Shown: positions 8,996 through 18,281 of the stretch, piece after piece
Layout: the number at the start of each line of letters is the position of its first letter
How positions within the stretch are numbered: position 1 is the stretch's first letter
From: CAJQHT01 sp038123275
Lineage (GTDB): Bacteria > Pseudomonadota > Alphaproteobacteria > Rickettsiales > UBA1997
Length of the DNA stretch: 64,000 nucleotides
Direction: 5' to 3'
Assembly: GCA_038123275.1 (NCBI GenBank)
Contig: JAYORG010000009.1
Span: 1-64,000 of the forward strand
The notes under the pieces: generated by a model
Told to the model about the DNA's origin: nothing
The model's database searches: none
Seen by the model: only the letters and a program-made list of their open reading frames with translations
Translations under genes and position numbers: made by a program

Positions 8996-9039
8996 AATAA
9001 TAAATTTCTATAAATTATAAAATTATTCTTTATTTTGCC

Positions 9040-9066
9040 TTGTGTTCAATTATTTTCATTTATAAT
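9040..9066 (+). promoter_or_regulatory. Possible sigma-70 promoter for the HTH-hsdM unit
   Basis: TATAAT at 9061-9066 matches the -10 consensus and TTGTGT at 9040-9045 resembles a -35, but the spacer is short (15 bp). It lies 54 bp before the HTH gene start. This is weak evidence in AT-rich DNA. Confidence 0.3.
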
Positions 9067-9120
9067 ATAGAAGCAATAAGTTTTCACTAAAATTTTGTTA
9101 ATTTTCTAAAGATAATACCT

Positions 9121-9306
9121 ATGGCAAGCGAAAGTGATATAATGACAGTTAAAGATTTAGCTCTGTATTTAAAAATTGCAGAAAAAACAGCCTATCGCTT
9201 TGCATCAGAGGGTAAAATACCTGGTTTTAAGGTTGGTAGCGCTTGGCGGTTTCGTAAAGCTGAAATTGATAAATGGATTGAAAAACAAAGTAAAACAGGA
9301 AAATAA
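9121..9306 (+). CDS. Excisionase/MerR-type helix-turn-helix DNA-binding protein
   Basis: The 61-residue protein is a single winged-helix excisionase-type DNA-binding domain: MTVKDLALYLKIAEKTAYRF followed by GKIPGFKVGSAWRFRKAEID, where the RFRK strand-turn is the typical wing. Small proteins like this are often cotranscribed ahead of type I methyltransferase genes and probably regulate the locus. Its TAA overlaps the ATG of hsdM (TAATG at 9304-9308), so translation is coupled. There is no good Shine-Dalgarno upstream of its own ATG. Confidence 0.82.
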   Translation: MASESDIMTVKDLALYLKIAEKTAYRFASEGKIPGFKVGSAWRFRKAEIDKWIEKQSKTGK

Positions 9307-11474
9307 TGGCTAATAATCACGAAAATTTAATAGGTTTTATTTGGAATATAGCTAATAAATTGCGTGGCCCATATCGTCCTCCGCAGTATAGAAGAGTAAT
9401 GTTGCCAATGACAATTCTTCGTAGAATGGATTGCGTTTTGTTATCTACAAAAGATGAGGTATTAAAACAATATGAAAAATTACAAGCTCAAGGCCATAGC
9501 GAAGATGCTATCCATAAAATCCTAGGTCGTACTGCATCAAAAGATAGAGAGCAGCCTTTGTACAATACCAGTAAATATGATTTTAATAAATTGCTTGGTG
9601 ATTCGGATAATATTGCTCGTAATTTAGTATCTTATATCAATGGATTATCTCCAAAAGCTCGTGAAATTTTTGAGAAGTTCAATTTTGAGCAAGAGATAGA
9701 AAAATTAGATAATGCCAACAGGCTTTATTTGATAATTAAAGAATTTGCTAATATTGACCTACATCCAGATAAGGTTGATAATTTGCAAATGGGTTATGTT
9801 TTTGAGGAGCTAGTTCGCAAATTTAATGAGCAAGCTAATGAAGAAGCCGGAGATCACTTTACTCCTCGTGAAGTAATAGACCTTATGGCTCATCTTGTTT
9901 ATACTGGCGAAGAAGATATTTATAAACCTTCAATTTATCGCTCTATCTATGATCCAACTTGTGGAACTGGCGGAATGCTTTCAGTCTCTGAAAATTATAT
10001 TAGAAGCCACAACCCCGATGTAAATCTTGGCCTTTTTGGGCAAGAATATAATCCCGAATCTTATGATATTTGTACTGCTGATCTTCTTATAAAAGATGAG
10101 CCTGTCGATAATATAATTCTTGGTGATACTTTAGGTGATGGTAAAACTTATGATGGTCACCCAGATAAGAAGTTCCATTATATGCTTGCCAACCCTCCAT
10201 TTGGAGTTGAGTGGAAAACGCAAGAAGGAGTTGTCAAAAAGGAACATGAAGAACTTGGTTTTGATGGCAGATTTGGCCCAGGAACACCAAGAATTAATGA
10301 TGGGGCTTTATTATTTTTGCTTCACATGATGTCAAAAATGCATGACTGCCCACAAAATGGAGGTGATGGTTCTAAGATTGCAATTGTCTTTAATGGCTCA
10401 CCTTTATTTACAGGTGATGCTGGTTCTGGTGAAAGTAACATCAGAAGATATATTATCGAAAATGATCTACTTGATACGGTCGTGGCCCTACCAGATCAAA
10501 TGTTTTATAGTACAGGAATTTTTACCTATATTTGGCTTGTTTCTAATAAAAAAAAGGAAGAGAGAAAGGGTAAAATTTAATTAATCGATGCCACCAAGCA
10601 TTTTCAAAAAATGCGTAAAAGCTTGGGCAATAAGCGTAATGAATTATCAGAAGATCATATTAAAGAAATTACTCGCCTTTATGCTGAGTTTAAGCATGAC
10701 ACAAAATCAAGAGTAATTATTGATGGTAAAAGCATCGATCAAATATGCTCAAAAATTTTCAAGAACCAAGAATTTGGTTTTCTAAAAATAACAGTTGAAA
10801 GACCTCTTAAGTTAAATTTTCAAGCAAGTGAAGAAAGGATAGAAAAATTAAAACTTGAAAATGCCTTTGTTAAATTGGCAGAAAGCAAGAAGCGTAAAAA
10901 TGAGAAAGTCATTGGTGAAGAAATAGAGCAAGGCAAAAAATTGCAAAGCGATATTTTGCAAATGTTTGCAAATTTTGATTCTTCAAAAATATACAAAAAT
11001 AGAGATGAATTTACTAAAGATTTAAATTCAGCAATAAAAAAATCAAGCTTAAGCCTTACTCCTCAAATCAAAAAATCAATTTTAAATGCTTTATCCACAC
11101 AAGATGAAACTGCAGATATTTGCCTTAATTCAAAAGGAAATCCTGAGCCTGATTCTAATTTAAGAGATACAGAACTTGTACCATTGCCAAATGATATTTC
11201 CTTACCACTTCCAATAGAATATGATACAAAAGCTGACAATAGCAACTTGGTGAATTTAGTAAAAGAAGCTTGCGAGAATTATTTAGAAAAAGAGGTAAAG
11301 CCACATGTTAAAGATGCTTGGATTGATTACAGCAAAACTAAAGTTGGCTATGAAATTCCTCATAGAAAGATTTTTAGTTTATTTGAATCGATTAACGATT
11401 TGAAGGAAATACAAGATAAGATAACAAGCCTTCAAGACGAAGTAATTGATTTGTTTAAAGAGGTAATAGTATGA
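9306..11474 (+). pseudogene. hsdM: Type I restriction-modification methyltransferase HsdM, interrupted by a nonsense codon
   Basis: HsdM would form the M2S methyltransferase that adds N6-methyladenine. The N-terminal bundle (LIGFIWNIANKLRGPYRPPQYR) and the SAM motif YDPTCGTGGML are present, as is the catalytic NPPFGVEW. The frame stops at TAA 10578-10580, after KEERKGKI. It then continues in the same frame with LIDATKHFQKMRKSLGNKRNELSEDHI (given in part), which is the expected HsdM continuation. The internal TAA most likely replaced a CAA (Gln) codon. Without the stop the protein would be about 722 residues, and the frame runs to TGA 11472-11474. An internal ATG at 10611 could yield a C-terminal fragment. 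The next gene, hsdS, is destroyed and no hsdR is visible, so the locus looks dead. Confidence 0.85.
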
Positions 11475-11481
11475 CAGAAAA
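11471..11481 (+). pseudogene. hsdS: hsdS start, truncated by IS66
   Basis: An ATG at 11471 overlaps the hsdM stop (ATGA), the usual hsdM-hsdS junction. Only M-T-E-K can be read before the IS66 left end starts at 11482, where a TAA appears. I found no recognisable specificity-subunit sequence on the far side of the element. The gene symbol is inferred from position. Confidence 0.5.
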
Positions 11482-11516
11482 GTAAGCGTCCAGTAAACCC
11501 GCTCTAGAAATTATTT

Positions 11517-13031
11517 CTAAGCCAAATTAACATTCCAGGGAAGTAGCTGAGCAATATTCTTAACTTTATAATCTTGAATAACTGACAAAACCTTAGATAA
11601 GTATTTTTGCGGATTGATGTTGTTAATTTTACAGGTTTCAGTTATGGTATAGATATTGGCTGCGGTTTGGCCACCATTATCTGATCCAGCAAAGAGGTAA
11701 TTTTTTCTACCCAGTGCAATTGGTCTCATGGCATTTTCGGCGATGTTGTTGTCTATTTCTATTTTGCCGTCCATGAGGAATCGTTGTAGAGCATCTTCAT
11801 TGTTTAGGGCATAGTTTATAGCTTTAGCGGTGATGCTTTTTGTTGGTAATTTATTTTTTAGATATTTTAATCTTTTGAATAAATCATTTATTAATGATTG
11901 TGATTTTTTCTGTAGAATTTCTAATCTTTTATCTGGTTTCTTATTTCTAATATCTTTTTCTATTTTATAGATTTCTCCTATTCTTACTAATATCTCATTG
12001 GCAATATTAGCTTTGTCATTAGTTACCGTTACTTCATAGAATTTTCTTCGCATGTGAGCGAAGCATGCTGATTCAATTATATCTTCACCATATAATCCAT
12101 TATACCCAGAGTAAGCATCAGCGTGGAATATTCCTTTGAAGTTTTCTAAATGTGATTGCGGCCTGATTCCTTTACGATCTGGGGAATAAAAATAACAGAT
12201 GGCAGGAGGAATATTACTATTGTGGTTTTTACCATTTCTAGCATAAGCCTATAATCTCGCTGTTTTTGTTTTACCATTTCCTGGGGCTAATACTTTAAGG
12301 GTAGTATCATCACCATGAATGTGAGATGAGTTGAATATTTCTTTTTTTATTTCATCCACAATGATATCTAACAATCTTGCACATTGTCCACCCCAACTAG
12401 CCATGGTGGATCGGCAAAGATCTACATTTTCATCTCGGCTGTAAATTTCACTTTGACGATAATAAGGTAAATGATTACAATATTTCTGCACTAATATATG
12501 AGCAAGTAGACCAGATTCAACTTTTCCTTTAGCTATTGCTTTTTCTGGAACTTCACCTTGAACTATTTTTTCACAATTTTTGCAAGCACATCTCGGTCTA
12601 ATAGTTTTTATTACTTTAAATGATGCCGGAACATAATCTAATGTTTCTGATATATCATCACTTATTTTGTGGAAGTCCTTGCTGCCACAATCAGGACAGA
12701 TTGGATCAGGTTTTATTACCCTCTCTTCTCTTGGTAAGTGATCTGGTAAGGACTTGCGCTTGGGTTTATTTTTTTCTTTGTCATTCTTATCTGATTTAGA
12801 CTCTTCTAAACTATCATCAATTACTTTATTGCAATTATTCTCCTCCTCTTCTTCTATTTTAAGTTCTAGATCGGCTATTTGTTTATCTAGCTTTTCACTT
12901 GATTTGCCAAATCTTTTGGCTTTTAGTAAGGCTAACTGATTTTTTAGAGATAAATTTTCAGTTAATAAATCAGTAATAATTTGCTGTAGCAATTTAGGAT
13001 CAGATGGCAAATTCTTAAGATCAAGAAACAT
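11517..13031 (-). pseudogene. tnpC: IS66 transposase TnpC with an in-frame amber codon
   Basis: The two open segments 12249-13031 (N-terminal, 260 residues) and 11517-12053 (C-terminal, 178 residues counted from an internal Met) lie in the same frame. Together they make the complete 504-codon IS66 transposase. The N-terminal part has the coiled-coil leader and the Cys-rich zinc segment CPDCGSKDFH near residue 110. The break is a single TAG at 12249-12251, where related proteins have Trp (KTKTARL-stop-AYARNG), so TGG to TAG is the simplest explanation. The C-terminal part keeps the DNIAENAMRPIALGRKNYLF catalytic block. Transposition would need readthrough or a transposase in trans. Confidence 0.88.
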
Positions 13032-13135
13032 AATTTTAACTAAAAATTACTGGTAAAAATACCAAGGAATTATAGTAAAATCATAACCTAAATGCAAGCA
13101 ATAAAACGGTCTTAAAGCTAGATGAATAAAGGCTT

Positions 13136-13501
13136 CTAGCCAAGATATTCAGGAGGATCAGACCATGTCGGATTTCTCCAGTCGATGCCCTCTATTAACA
13201 TTGATAATTGGGCTTTGGTAACTCTAATATTACCATCAATAGCGGCTTTAGGCCAAGTAAACTTACCCCGATTTAGACATTTATAAAATAAACAAAATCC
13301 TTGACCATCCCACCATAATATTTTTATTCTATCTGATCTTTTGCCACGAAATACAAACATTGCTCCCGTTGATATCTTGGCTTTATCATTATTCCCCGAT
13401 ATAGCTTCACTAGCTAATATTGATAATCCATTAATTCCTTTACGCATATCAGTTATGCCAGAGGATAGATATATTTTAGTATCAGCACCTAAATTTAACA
13501 T
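13136..13501 (-). CDS. tnpB: IS66 accessory protein TnpB
   Basis: The product has about 121 residues and the IS66 Orf2 signature: YLSSGITDMRKGINGL, then FVFRGKRSDRIKILWWDGQGF and FCLFYKCLNRGKFTWP (segments shown in part). TnpB is required for IS66 transposition, although its biochemical role is unclear. I place the start at ATG 13501, after GGAGGAG on the minus strand, rather than at the upstream TTG 13519. Its 5' end overlaps tnpA, as is usual in IS66. The frame is intact. Confidence 0.93.
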   Translation of the reverse strand: MLNLGADTKIYLSSGITDMRKGINGLSILASEAISGNNDKAKISTGAMFVFRGKRSDRIKILWWDGQGFCLFYKCLNRGKFTWPKAAIDGNIRVTKAQLSMLIEGIDWRNPTWSDPPEYLG

Positions 13502-13938
13502 GACTCCTCCTCTAAGCAATTAATCATTTTTATTAATAATGAACTATTGATATTACCTTTAAGTGATAACAAGATATTGTTATTAAATATTAGGGATATT
13601 TCTAATAACCTTAAGTTGCTATTTTTAGCCACAGAAACTGATGGTGGTATTTTTGTAGATAATAGACCTCCTTCTTGATCTAAAGCATCCTCAGAAACTA
13701 ATTCTATGAAATTACTTCCTGAATCTTTAGATAATTCTTGATTATTTTTTAGATCTTGAGTTATCTTTTTTACATGATCTATGCGCCATCCATATAATGT
13801 AGTTGATGATAAATTATACTCCTTAGCTATTTTAGGAATAGAGGCATCTGGTAATAATATCTTGCTTAAGATTTTGGATTTTAGTTCTGGATTTATTCTT
13901 TTAGCTTGAGGTTTTAGTTGTTTTGTTATATTGCCCAT
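13495..13938 (-). CDS. tnpA: IS66 protein TnpA (helix-turn-helix Orf1)
   Basis: This 147-residue protein is the first gene of the IS66 operon. Residues 18-60 form a transposase-IS3/IS911-like helix-turn-helix (LLPDASIPKIAKEYNLSSTTLYGW, shown in part). The rest is a variable linker ending in LIKMINCLEEESC. The 3' end overlaps the tnpB start, indicating coupled translation. The gene is intact, unlike tnpC. Confidence 0.88.
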   Translation of the reverse strand: MGNITKQLKPQAKRINPELKSKILSKILLPDASIPKIAKEYNLSSTTLYGWRIDHVKKITQDLKNNQELSKDSGSNFIELVSEDALDQEGGLLSTKIPPSVSVAKNSNLRLLEISLIFNNNILLSLKGNINSSLLIKMINCLEEESC

Positions 13939-14025
13939 TTTTTAATAATTTTTAAAATTAAAAAGATGAGATTTAGGATAATATAGATGGATTAAACTGC
14001 TAGAGCGGGTTCACCGGACGCTTAC

Positions 14026-14143
14026 TATCTAAGGTTTTGTCAGTTATTCAAGATTATAAAGTTAAGAATATTGCTCAGCTACTTCCCTGGAATGTTAATC
14101 TGGCTTAGAAATAATTTCTAGAGCGGGTTTACTGGACGCTTAC
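14026..14143 (+). mobile_element. 118-bp inverted copy of the IS66 left end
   Basis: Directly after the right terminal repeat of the IS66 element lies a reverse-complement copy of positions 11482-11599. It includes the end of tnpC (reading towards LPWNVNLA-stop) and the terminal repeat ending GCTTAC at 14143. I saw one base difference by eye. The IS is therefore flanked by long inverted identical ends. This is a remnant of a second IS66 copy or the product of an aberrant or one-ended transposition. Confidence 0.85.
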
Positions 14144-14682
14144 GATATTTTTGCCTGCTAGTCGGTACACAAAGTTCGTTATTTTTATAGAGAATCCAGT
14201 GTTTATAGCAGTTGCCTAAAATCTCCAAGGTTAACTGGGTATGGAGAATTGGAGAGAATTTGGGGTAAAAATTAGCGATTTTTTGTGAAAATGGAGATCA
14301 AAAATGCAACTGGTCTGGAAAATTAAAAGTAGCTGAAAGCCTTTATTTACTGGGGTTTTAGGTGATTTGTGAATTGGTAGAAATACCAATTTTTGGAGAG
14401 TTAGAAACTTTAAAAATGGCTCTACTGATGCACCTAAAAAATAAAATTCTCTTACCCTTGTGAACCCTTATCAAATAAGGCTTTACCAGTTGGATTTCTG
14501 TTTAGAGACTTTTCAGCTGCAGCAGGCGGTAATTACTTTTTGCAAAAAATCTATCAATAAAAAAATGATTAAAATCGTGATTCTTTTTTTCGATAATTAA
14601 CTGGATTTACAGTTTATTTAGGAGTAATTTTAGTTGAATTTTTTTAAAAAATTAACAAATAGAAATAAGAAGGACAAACAAA
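14144..14682. other. Intergenic stretch without a recognisable gene
   Basis: About 540 bp between the IS66 remnant and the KilA-N gene carry many stops in all frames. A short match, GAT-AGR-TTTTTTGCAAA, on the minus strand near 14536-14553 recurs near 16030-16045. It could be a trace of one decayed gene on both sides of the KilA-N pair. No hsdS sequence is recognisable. Confidence 0.4.
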
Positions 14683-15489
14683 ATAGCAGTTAAGGGAATT
14701 GAGGTTAGTTTAATCAAAAATAAGCAGGAAGATTTTATCTGCATTACCGATATTGCTAAATATAAAAATCCTGAAGCACCTGCTGATATTATAAAAAATT
14801 GGCTTAGAAATAAAAATACTATAGAATTGCTTGGCTTATGGGAAAGATTAAATAATCCAAGTTTTAAACTAGTCGAATTCGACCATTTTAGAAATGAAGC
14901 CGGTTACAACCATTTTGTATTATCGCCACAAAAATGGATTCTTACAACAAATGTGATTGGCCTACAATCAAAATCAGGTAGATATGGTGGTACTTACGCT
15001 CATTTAGATATTGCTCTTGAATTTGCTTCTTGGATATCAGTGGAATTTAAATTCTACATGATTAAAGAATTTCAATTTTTAAAAAGTGAACAAGAAAAAA
15101 ATTTAGATTGGGATATAAAAAGAAAAATCACCAAAATAAATTACAAAATCCATACAAATGCAATTAAAGAAAATCTTATTCCTAAAACTTTACAGCCAAA
15201 TCAAATATCAATTATTTATGCAAATGAGGCTGATGTTTTAAATATGGCACTATTTGGCAAAACAGCAAAAGAATGGCGAGAGCAAAATCCTGAAAAAGAA
15301 GGCAATATCAGAGATTATGCCAATGTTAATCAACTCGTATGTTTAGCAAATTTAGAAAATCTCAATGCGGTTTTTATTAACGAAGGGCTCGAACAATCAA
15401 GAAGATTGCAAAAATTAAATAAAATTGCAATTGGACAAATGAAAATATTATTACAAGATTCTACCTTAAAAAAGAGCAAAAAAGAGTAA
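14683..15489 (+). CDS. KilA-N domain DNA-binding protein, start codon unusual
   Basis: The protein is about 268 residues if translation starts at ATA 14683, which follows an AGAAGGA Shine-Dalgarno at 14667-14673. The KilA-N pattern begins upstream of the only conventional start (TTG 14827) with IAVKGIEVSLIKNKQEDFIC and AKYKNPEAPADIIKNWLRN. It continues with FVLSPQKWI and SGRYGGTYAHLDIALEFASWI. A normal start would be expected at 14683, so ATG to ATA is likely. KilA-N proteins come mainly from phages and mobile elements. The C-terminal half has a YANEADVLNMALFGKTAKEW block seen in related phage-like proteins. The downstream gene follows at once. Confidence 0.8.
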   Translation: MAVKGIEVSLIKNKQEDFICITDIAKYKNPEAPADIIKNWLRNKNTIELLGLWERLNNPSFKLVEFDHFRNEAGYNHFVLSPQKWILTTNVIGLQSKSGRYGGTYAHLDIALEFASWISVEFKFYMIKEFQFLKSEQEKNLDWDIKRKITKINYKIHTNAIKENLIPKTLQPNQISIIYANEADVLNMALFGKTAKEWREQNPEKEGNIRDYANVNQLVCLANLENLNAVFINEGLEQSRRLQKLNKIAIGQMKILLQDSTLKKSKKE

Positions 15490-15513
15490 TTGAAAAAAGA
15501 AGTGGAGGTGAAG

Positions 15514-15882
15514 ATGTTTGATAGTGTAAACTATAGCGACATAATTTTAACTATAATTGCCTTACTAATGGGAATTATAGCTTTTAGAGTAAATATTGCT
15601 TTTGACGTCAACGATTGGCTTAAAGAACGAAAAAAAATGAAGCTGTCTAAATTACAAAATATTTGCCCTCATGCTTCAATATTTAAAAAAGATGAAAAAA
15701 TACAGATTCAATTAGATTTTGAATCGCCACCCGGAACTCTTCAGTGGCAATGTTCAACATGTGGAGTTATAGTGAATCAGGTTAATGAATCAGATATGCA
15801 ATTTTGGTCAAAAAACCCTAAAGAATTAATAAAGCGAAAAAAATTGTTTCAAAAGAAAATGAAAAAGGCAGGATATTTGTAA
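15514..15882 (+). CDS. Small membrane-anchored protein with a putative zinc ribbon
   Basis: I do not recognise this protein. The best start is ATG 15514 with GGAGG five bases upstream; the frame extends to TTG 15490. Of the 122 residues, an N-terminal membrane segment (DIILTIIALLMGIIAFRV) is followed by a basic linker and two metal-ligand-like pairs, CPHASIF and CSTCGVIV, separated by about 28 residues. This looks like a small zinc ribbon. A basic tail (KRKKLFQKKMKKAGYL) closes the protein. It lies 24 bp after the KilA-N gene, so the two are probably cotranscribed. Confidence 0.65.
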   Translation: MFDSVNYSDIILTIIALLMGIIAFRVNIAFDVNDWLKERKKMKLSKLQNICPHASIFKKDEKIQIQLDFESPPGTLQWQCSTCGVIVNQVNESDMQFWSKNPKELIKRKKLFQKKMKKAGYL

Positions 15883-16372
15883 ATTAACAAACGCAATTAA
15901 AGTCTTATAATAAAATAGATTAATATAGCCAAAGAATGAATATCCTCCATTTTTATAGGCACTCCTCTCCAAATCTCCACTACCACTTGGCTTTGATTAA
16001 GTCAGGAAGATCAAGCCTTTCATCAAATAAATTTGCAAAAAACCTATCTGTCCCTGTACACAAATGAGTAAAATAAGATAATAAATAGGTAAGGATTAGT
16101 AAATTTGTCTCAGTTTTAGTAGCAGTTAGTAAGTTTTAGGAAAAGTAAGCAAGCCCCAGTAGAATCAAGCAATCTAGAGAAAATCAAGATAGTATTTGTT
16201 GGTAAATGTGAGTAGTTTTGAGTACTGGATAGTGCCATTTAGAAATTGCTCCCCATTATTGATGAACTTAGAACTTTTTATATAGATTTTAGAAGTGCAA
16301 TAAAACTGGCAGAGACAAAATTTACTGCAATAAAATGAAGATAGGATCGAAGATTTAATTTTATGAGGGGAC
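15883..16372. other. Intergenic stretch with a decayed coding trace
   Basis: About 490 bp hold no intact gene. On the minus strand a short open frame ending at TAG (about 15982) reads HLCTGTDRFFANLFDERLDL and then PDLIKAKW. It looks like a protein C-terminus cut off upstream by stops. The rest is low in features. This fits a decaying mobile island. Confidence 0.35.
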
Positions 16373-17119
16373 TTATTTTAATCTTGAATGAATCTTGGTA
16401 ATGTTTCTTAAGTCGCCAATTTTAACTCTAAAATCCTTATCAATCTCCTCGCTTACTAAAATTTTTTTTTGTGACTCTAAACTTACGGCAATCTCTTTTG
16501 CTACTTCAGGTTCTAAATGATTCGCATCAACACCTATTTCTACGTTCTTGATGGATAAGATATATCTATGTTCATCTTGGTGATGATAAGTTAGATAATC
16601 TTTACAGAATAAATCAGAAGGAATAGATTCACTTTTCATTGATATTATTCCGTTGAACTCATTTGAGTCATAATACTCGATATCTTTATGACTAATACCA
16701 CATTCCATCTTAATGTTAATATCCAAGGAAAGATCTCTGCGTTGATTAATCAGCTTATCATATCTACTAGTTTTAACCGAAAAAAAGTCTTTTAAGATTT
16801 GCTCAAACTTCTCTTTATCTGTAATCTCAACGCAGCTGTCACATTCAAACTCTTCGAATAAACTTTCGCTTAGAGTTTTGCTTACACAAAATAGTTTATG
16901 ATGTTTTAGTGGATAAATCTTAAAGCCATTAGTGGGAACTTCTCTTCCATTAATGGTTATTGAACTTTTTAATTTTCTACTACCATCATGTTTATCCCCT
17001 CTCTTGTTATCATCCTCGATATTTTTATAAAAACTGAAGCTCCTAAACAATATCTCACCTTGTTCAACAAAGTTTCTAGCATATTCTGAAGGCATATACT
17101 TATAAAGTTTATAGCTCAT
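16373..17119 (-). CDS. Hypothetical protein, DUF2971-like
   Basis: The 248-residue protein has no signal peptide or membrane segment. It opens with YKLYKYMPSEYARNFVEQGE and then ILFRSFSFYKNIEDDNKRGD, which recalls the DUF2971-like group often carried on phages, plasmids and accessory islands. A later KLFCVSKTLSESLFEEF block also fits that group. No catalytic function is established. It is isolated: about 490 bp downstream and about 290 bp upstream are without genes. The context (dead RM system, IS66, KilA-N) suggests mobile or defence-related origin, but that is inference. Confidence 0.6.
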   Translation of the reverse strand: MSYKLYKYMPSEYARNFVEQGEILFRSFSFYKNIEDDNKRGDKHDGSRKLKSSITINGREVPTNGFKIYPLKHHKLFCVSKTLSESLFEEFECDSCVEITDKEKFEQILKDFFSVKTSRYDKLINQRRDLSLDINIKMECGISHKDIEYYDSNEFNGIISMKSESIPSDLFCKDYLTYHHQDEHRYILSIKNVEIGVDANHLEPEVAKEIAVSLESQKKILVSEEIDKDFRVKIGDLRNITKIHSRLK

Positions 17120-17407
17120 ATATGATGAAAATGTGTAAGGTAAAAATCGAAAAACCGTCCGAAGTCTTATAGATGTAAGCTTTTAAAAATGGCTCCTCCT
17201 AGTAGGCACGTTACGAACTAAAAGATATGAAGAAGTTTTAAACTTTGGCTCTTACTATATCAATAATAAAACCGCTTGAAATAACAATCATTAGGGATCT
17301 GGGTTCGACAAATGACGCAGGAATTTATGAAATAAATTCTGAGTAATTTGCAACTAATTCAATTAAATAAAAAATAATCTATTAGTAATCCTTGTTTTGC
17401 ACTTACA

Positions 17408-18268
17408 CTAAGATTTACAAAAAACTAGCTCTTCAAAAAGTTTAGAGGCGATATTACCCACATTATACTCAAAATGATATTGAGTGGCTATAAATACACT
17501 AGGATAATCAATTAGCTCAACAGCCTCAACTAACCCATCTGCTGAAGTGGCAACAATTTTCAACTGATTAGATAAATTTTCCTTAAAACATCCTTGATGA
17601 TGAATACTTAATTCATTAATTTGAAATAAGTCAGTTTTTGGATTAGATTCTTTATACATTCTACCAAGATTGGAATCCAACTCAACAGCGACATTATGAG
17701 CTTGGGCAGTATATATATTTTTAGAATCATCAACTAAAAGATTGTTTTCAAAATCCTTCTCCCACACTCTCACTGCTTTGTTTTCTAGTTTATGATGTAG
17801 TTTATGCATAACTCCATTTTCACTATCTGGCAAATGCTGATTTAAAGTGCCTCCTAAAATAACGTTAACTAATTGCATACCAGCACATATTGCTAGGATC
17901 GGAATTTTTCTTTTTAAAGCACGAAGAAACATGGTTTTTTCAACATCATAGCGAATATCAAAGGGATTCGGATTTATGTGAGTTTTGGGATGTATTTTAT
18001 TCTCATTATAAAAGATTGGATTGATGTCATATCTATTTCCAGGAAGTACAAGTCCGTCAACATCATTCATAATCTTCCTTACCATCTTTAGGTGATCATT
18101 TTTGTATCTTTTTATTATCTCATTTTTACCAAGACTTATCATGTCTTGATGGATTGAGATTTCTTTTGGAATAACTAACAGTTCAGCACCATTAATTTTG
18201 ATCAGTTTGGCAATTAGCCTTTGATCTATACCAATATCAGAAATTATAGCAATTTTTTTTCGTTTCAT
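17408..18268 (-). CDS. Class I glutamine-amidotransferase-like hydrolase (peptidase C26/PuuD family)
   Basis: The 286-residue protein has the C26 fold markers. A GLVLPGNRYDINPIFY motif lies at residues 72-87, the nucleophile Cys128 is in ILAICAGMQLVN, and His265 and Glu267 are in TQYHFEYN. Family members hydrolyse gamma-glutamyl amide bonds, for example gamma-glutamyl-GABA. The catalytic triad is complete, so it is probably active. It is 13 bp after the tandem ATP-grasp gene on the same strand, so they form an operon. A joint role in making, trimming or degrading a gamma-linked or D-Ala-like peptide is possible. The natural substrate cannot be read from the sequence. Confidence 0.82.
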   Translation of the reverse strand: MKRKKIAIISDIGIDQRLIAKLIKINGAELLVIPKEISIHQDMISLGKNEIIKRYKNDHLKMVRKIMNDVDGLVLPGNRYDINPIFYNENKIHPKTHINPNPFDIRYDVEKTMFLRALKRKIPILAICAGMQLVNVILGGTLNQHLPDSENGVMHKLHHKLENKAVRVWEKDFENNLLVDDSKNIYTAQAHNVAVELDSNLGRMYKESNPKTDLFQINELSIHHQGCFKENLSNQLKIVATSADGLVEAVELIDYPSVFIATQYHFEYNVGNIASKLFEELVFCKS

Positions 18269-18281
18269 ATAATATGTAACA

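Larger units (their letters stand above)
11482..14025 (-). mobile_element. IS66-family insertion sequence
   Basis: The element is 2544 bp, bounded by inverted repeats that start GTAAGCGTCC and contain AACCCGCTCTAG (11482-11507 and 14000-14025, two mismatches in 26). It carries the IS66 trio on the minus strand: tnpA (13495-13938), tnpB (13136-13501) and tnpC (11517-13031, broken). IS66 elements normally leave 8-bp target duplications. The bases before the left end (11474-11481) match neither those after the right end (14026-14033) nor those after the adjoining 118-bp end copy, so a simple insertion is not what is seen. It interrupts hsdS. Confidence 0.93.

Noticed and set aside
9306..13031. 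Alternative genetic code to explain the in-frame TAA in hsdM and TAG in tnpC
   Set aside because: TAA, TAG and TGA all end genes elsewhere in the window (for example TAG 101-103, TGA at the engB and hsdM ends), and both internal stops are in decaying accessory genes.
17290..17330. tRNA from the GGGTTCGACAAATG segment
   Set aside because: No complementary T-arm, anticodon stem or acceptor stem can be drawn.
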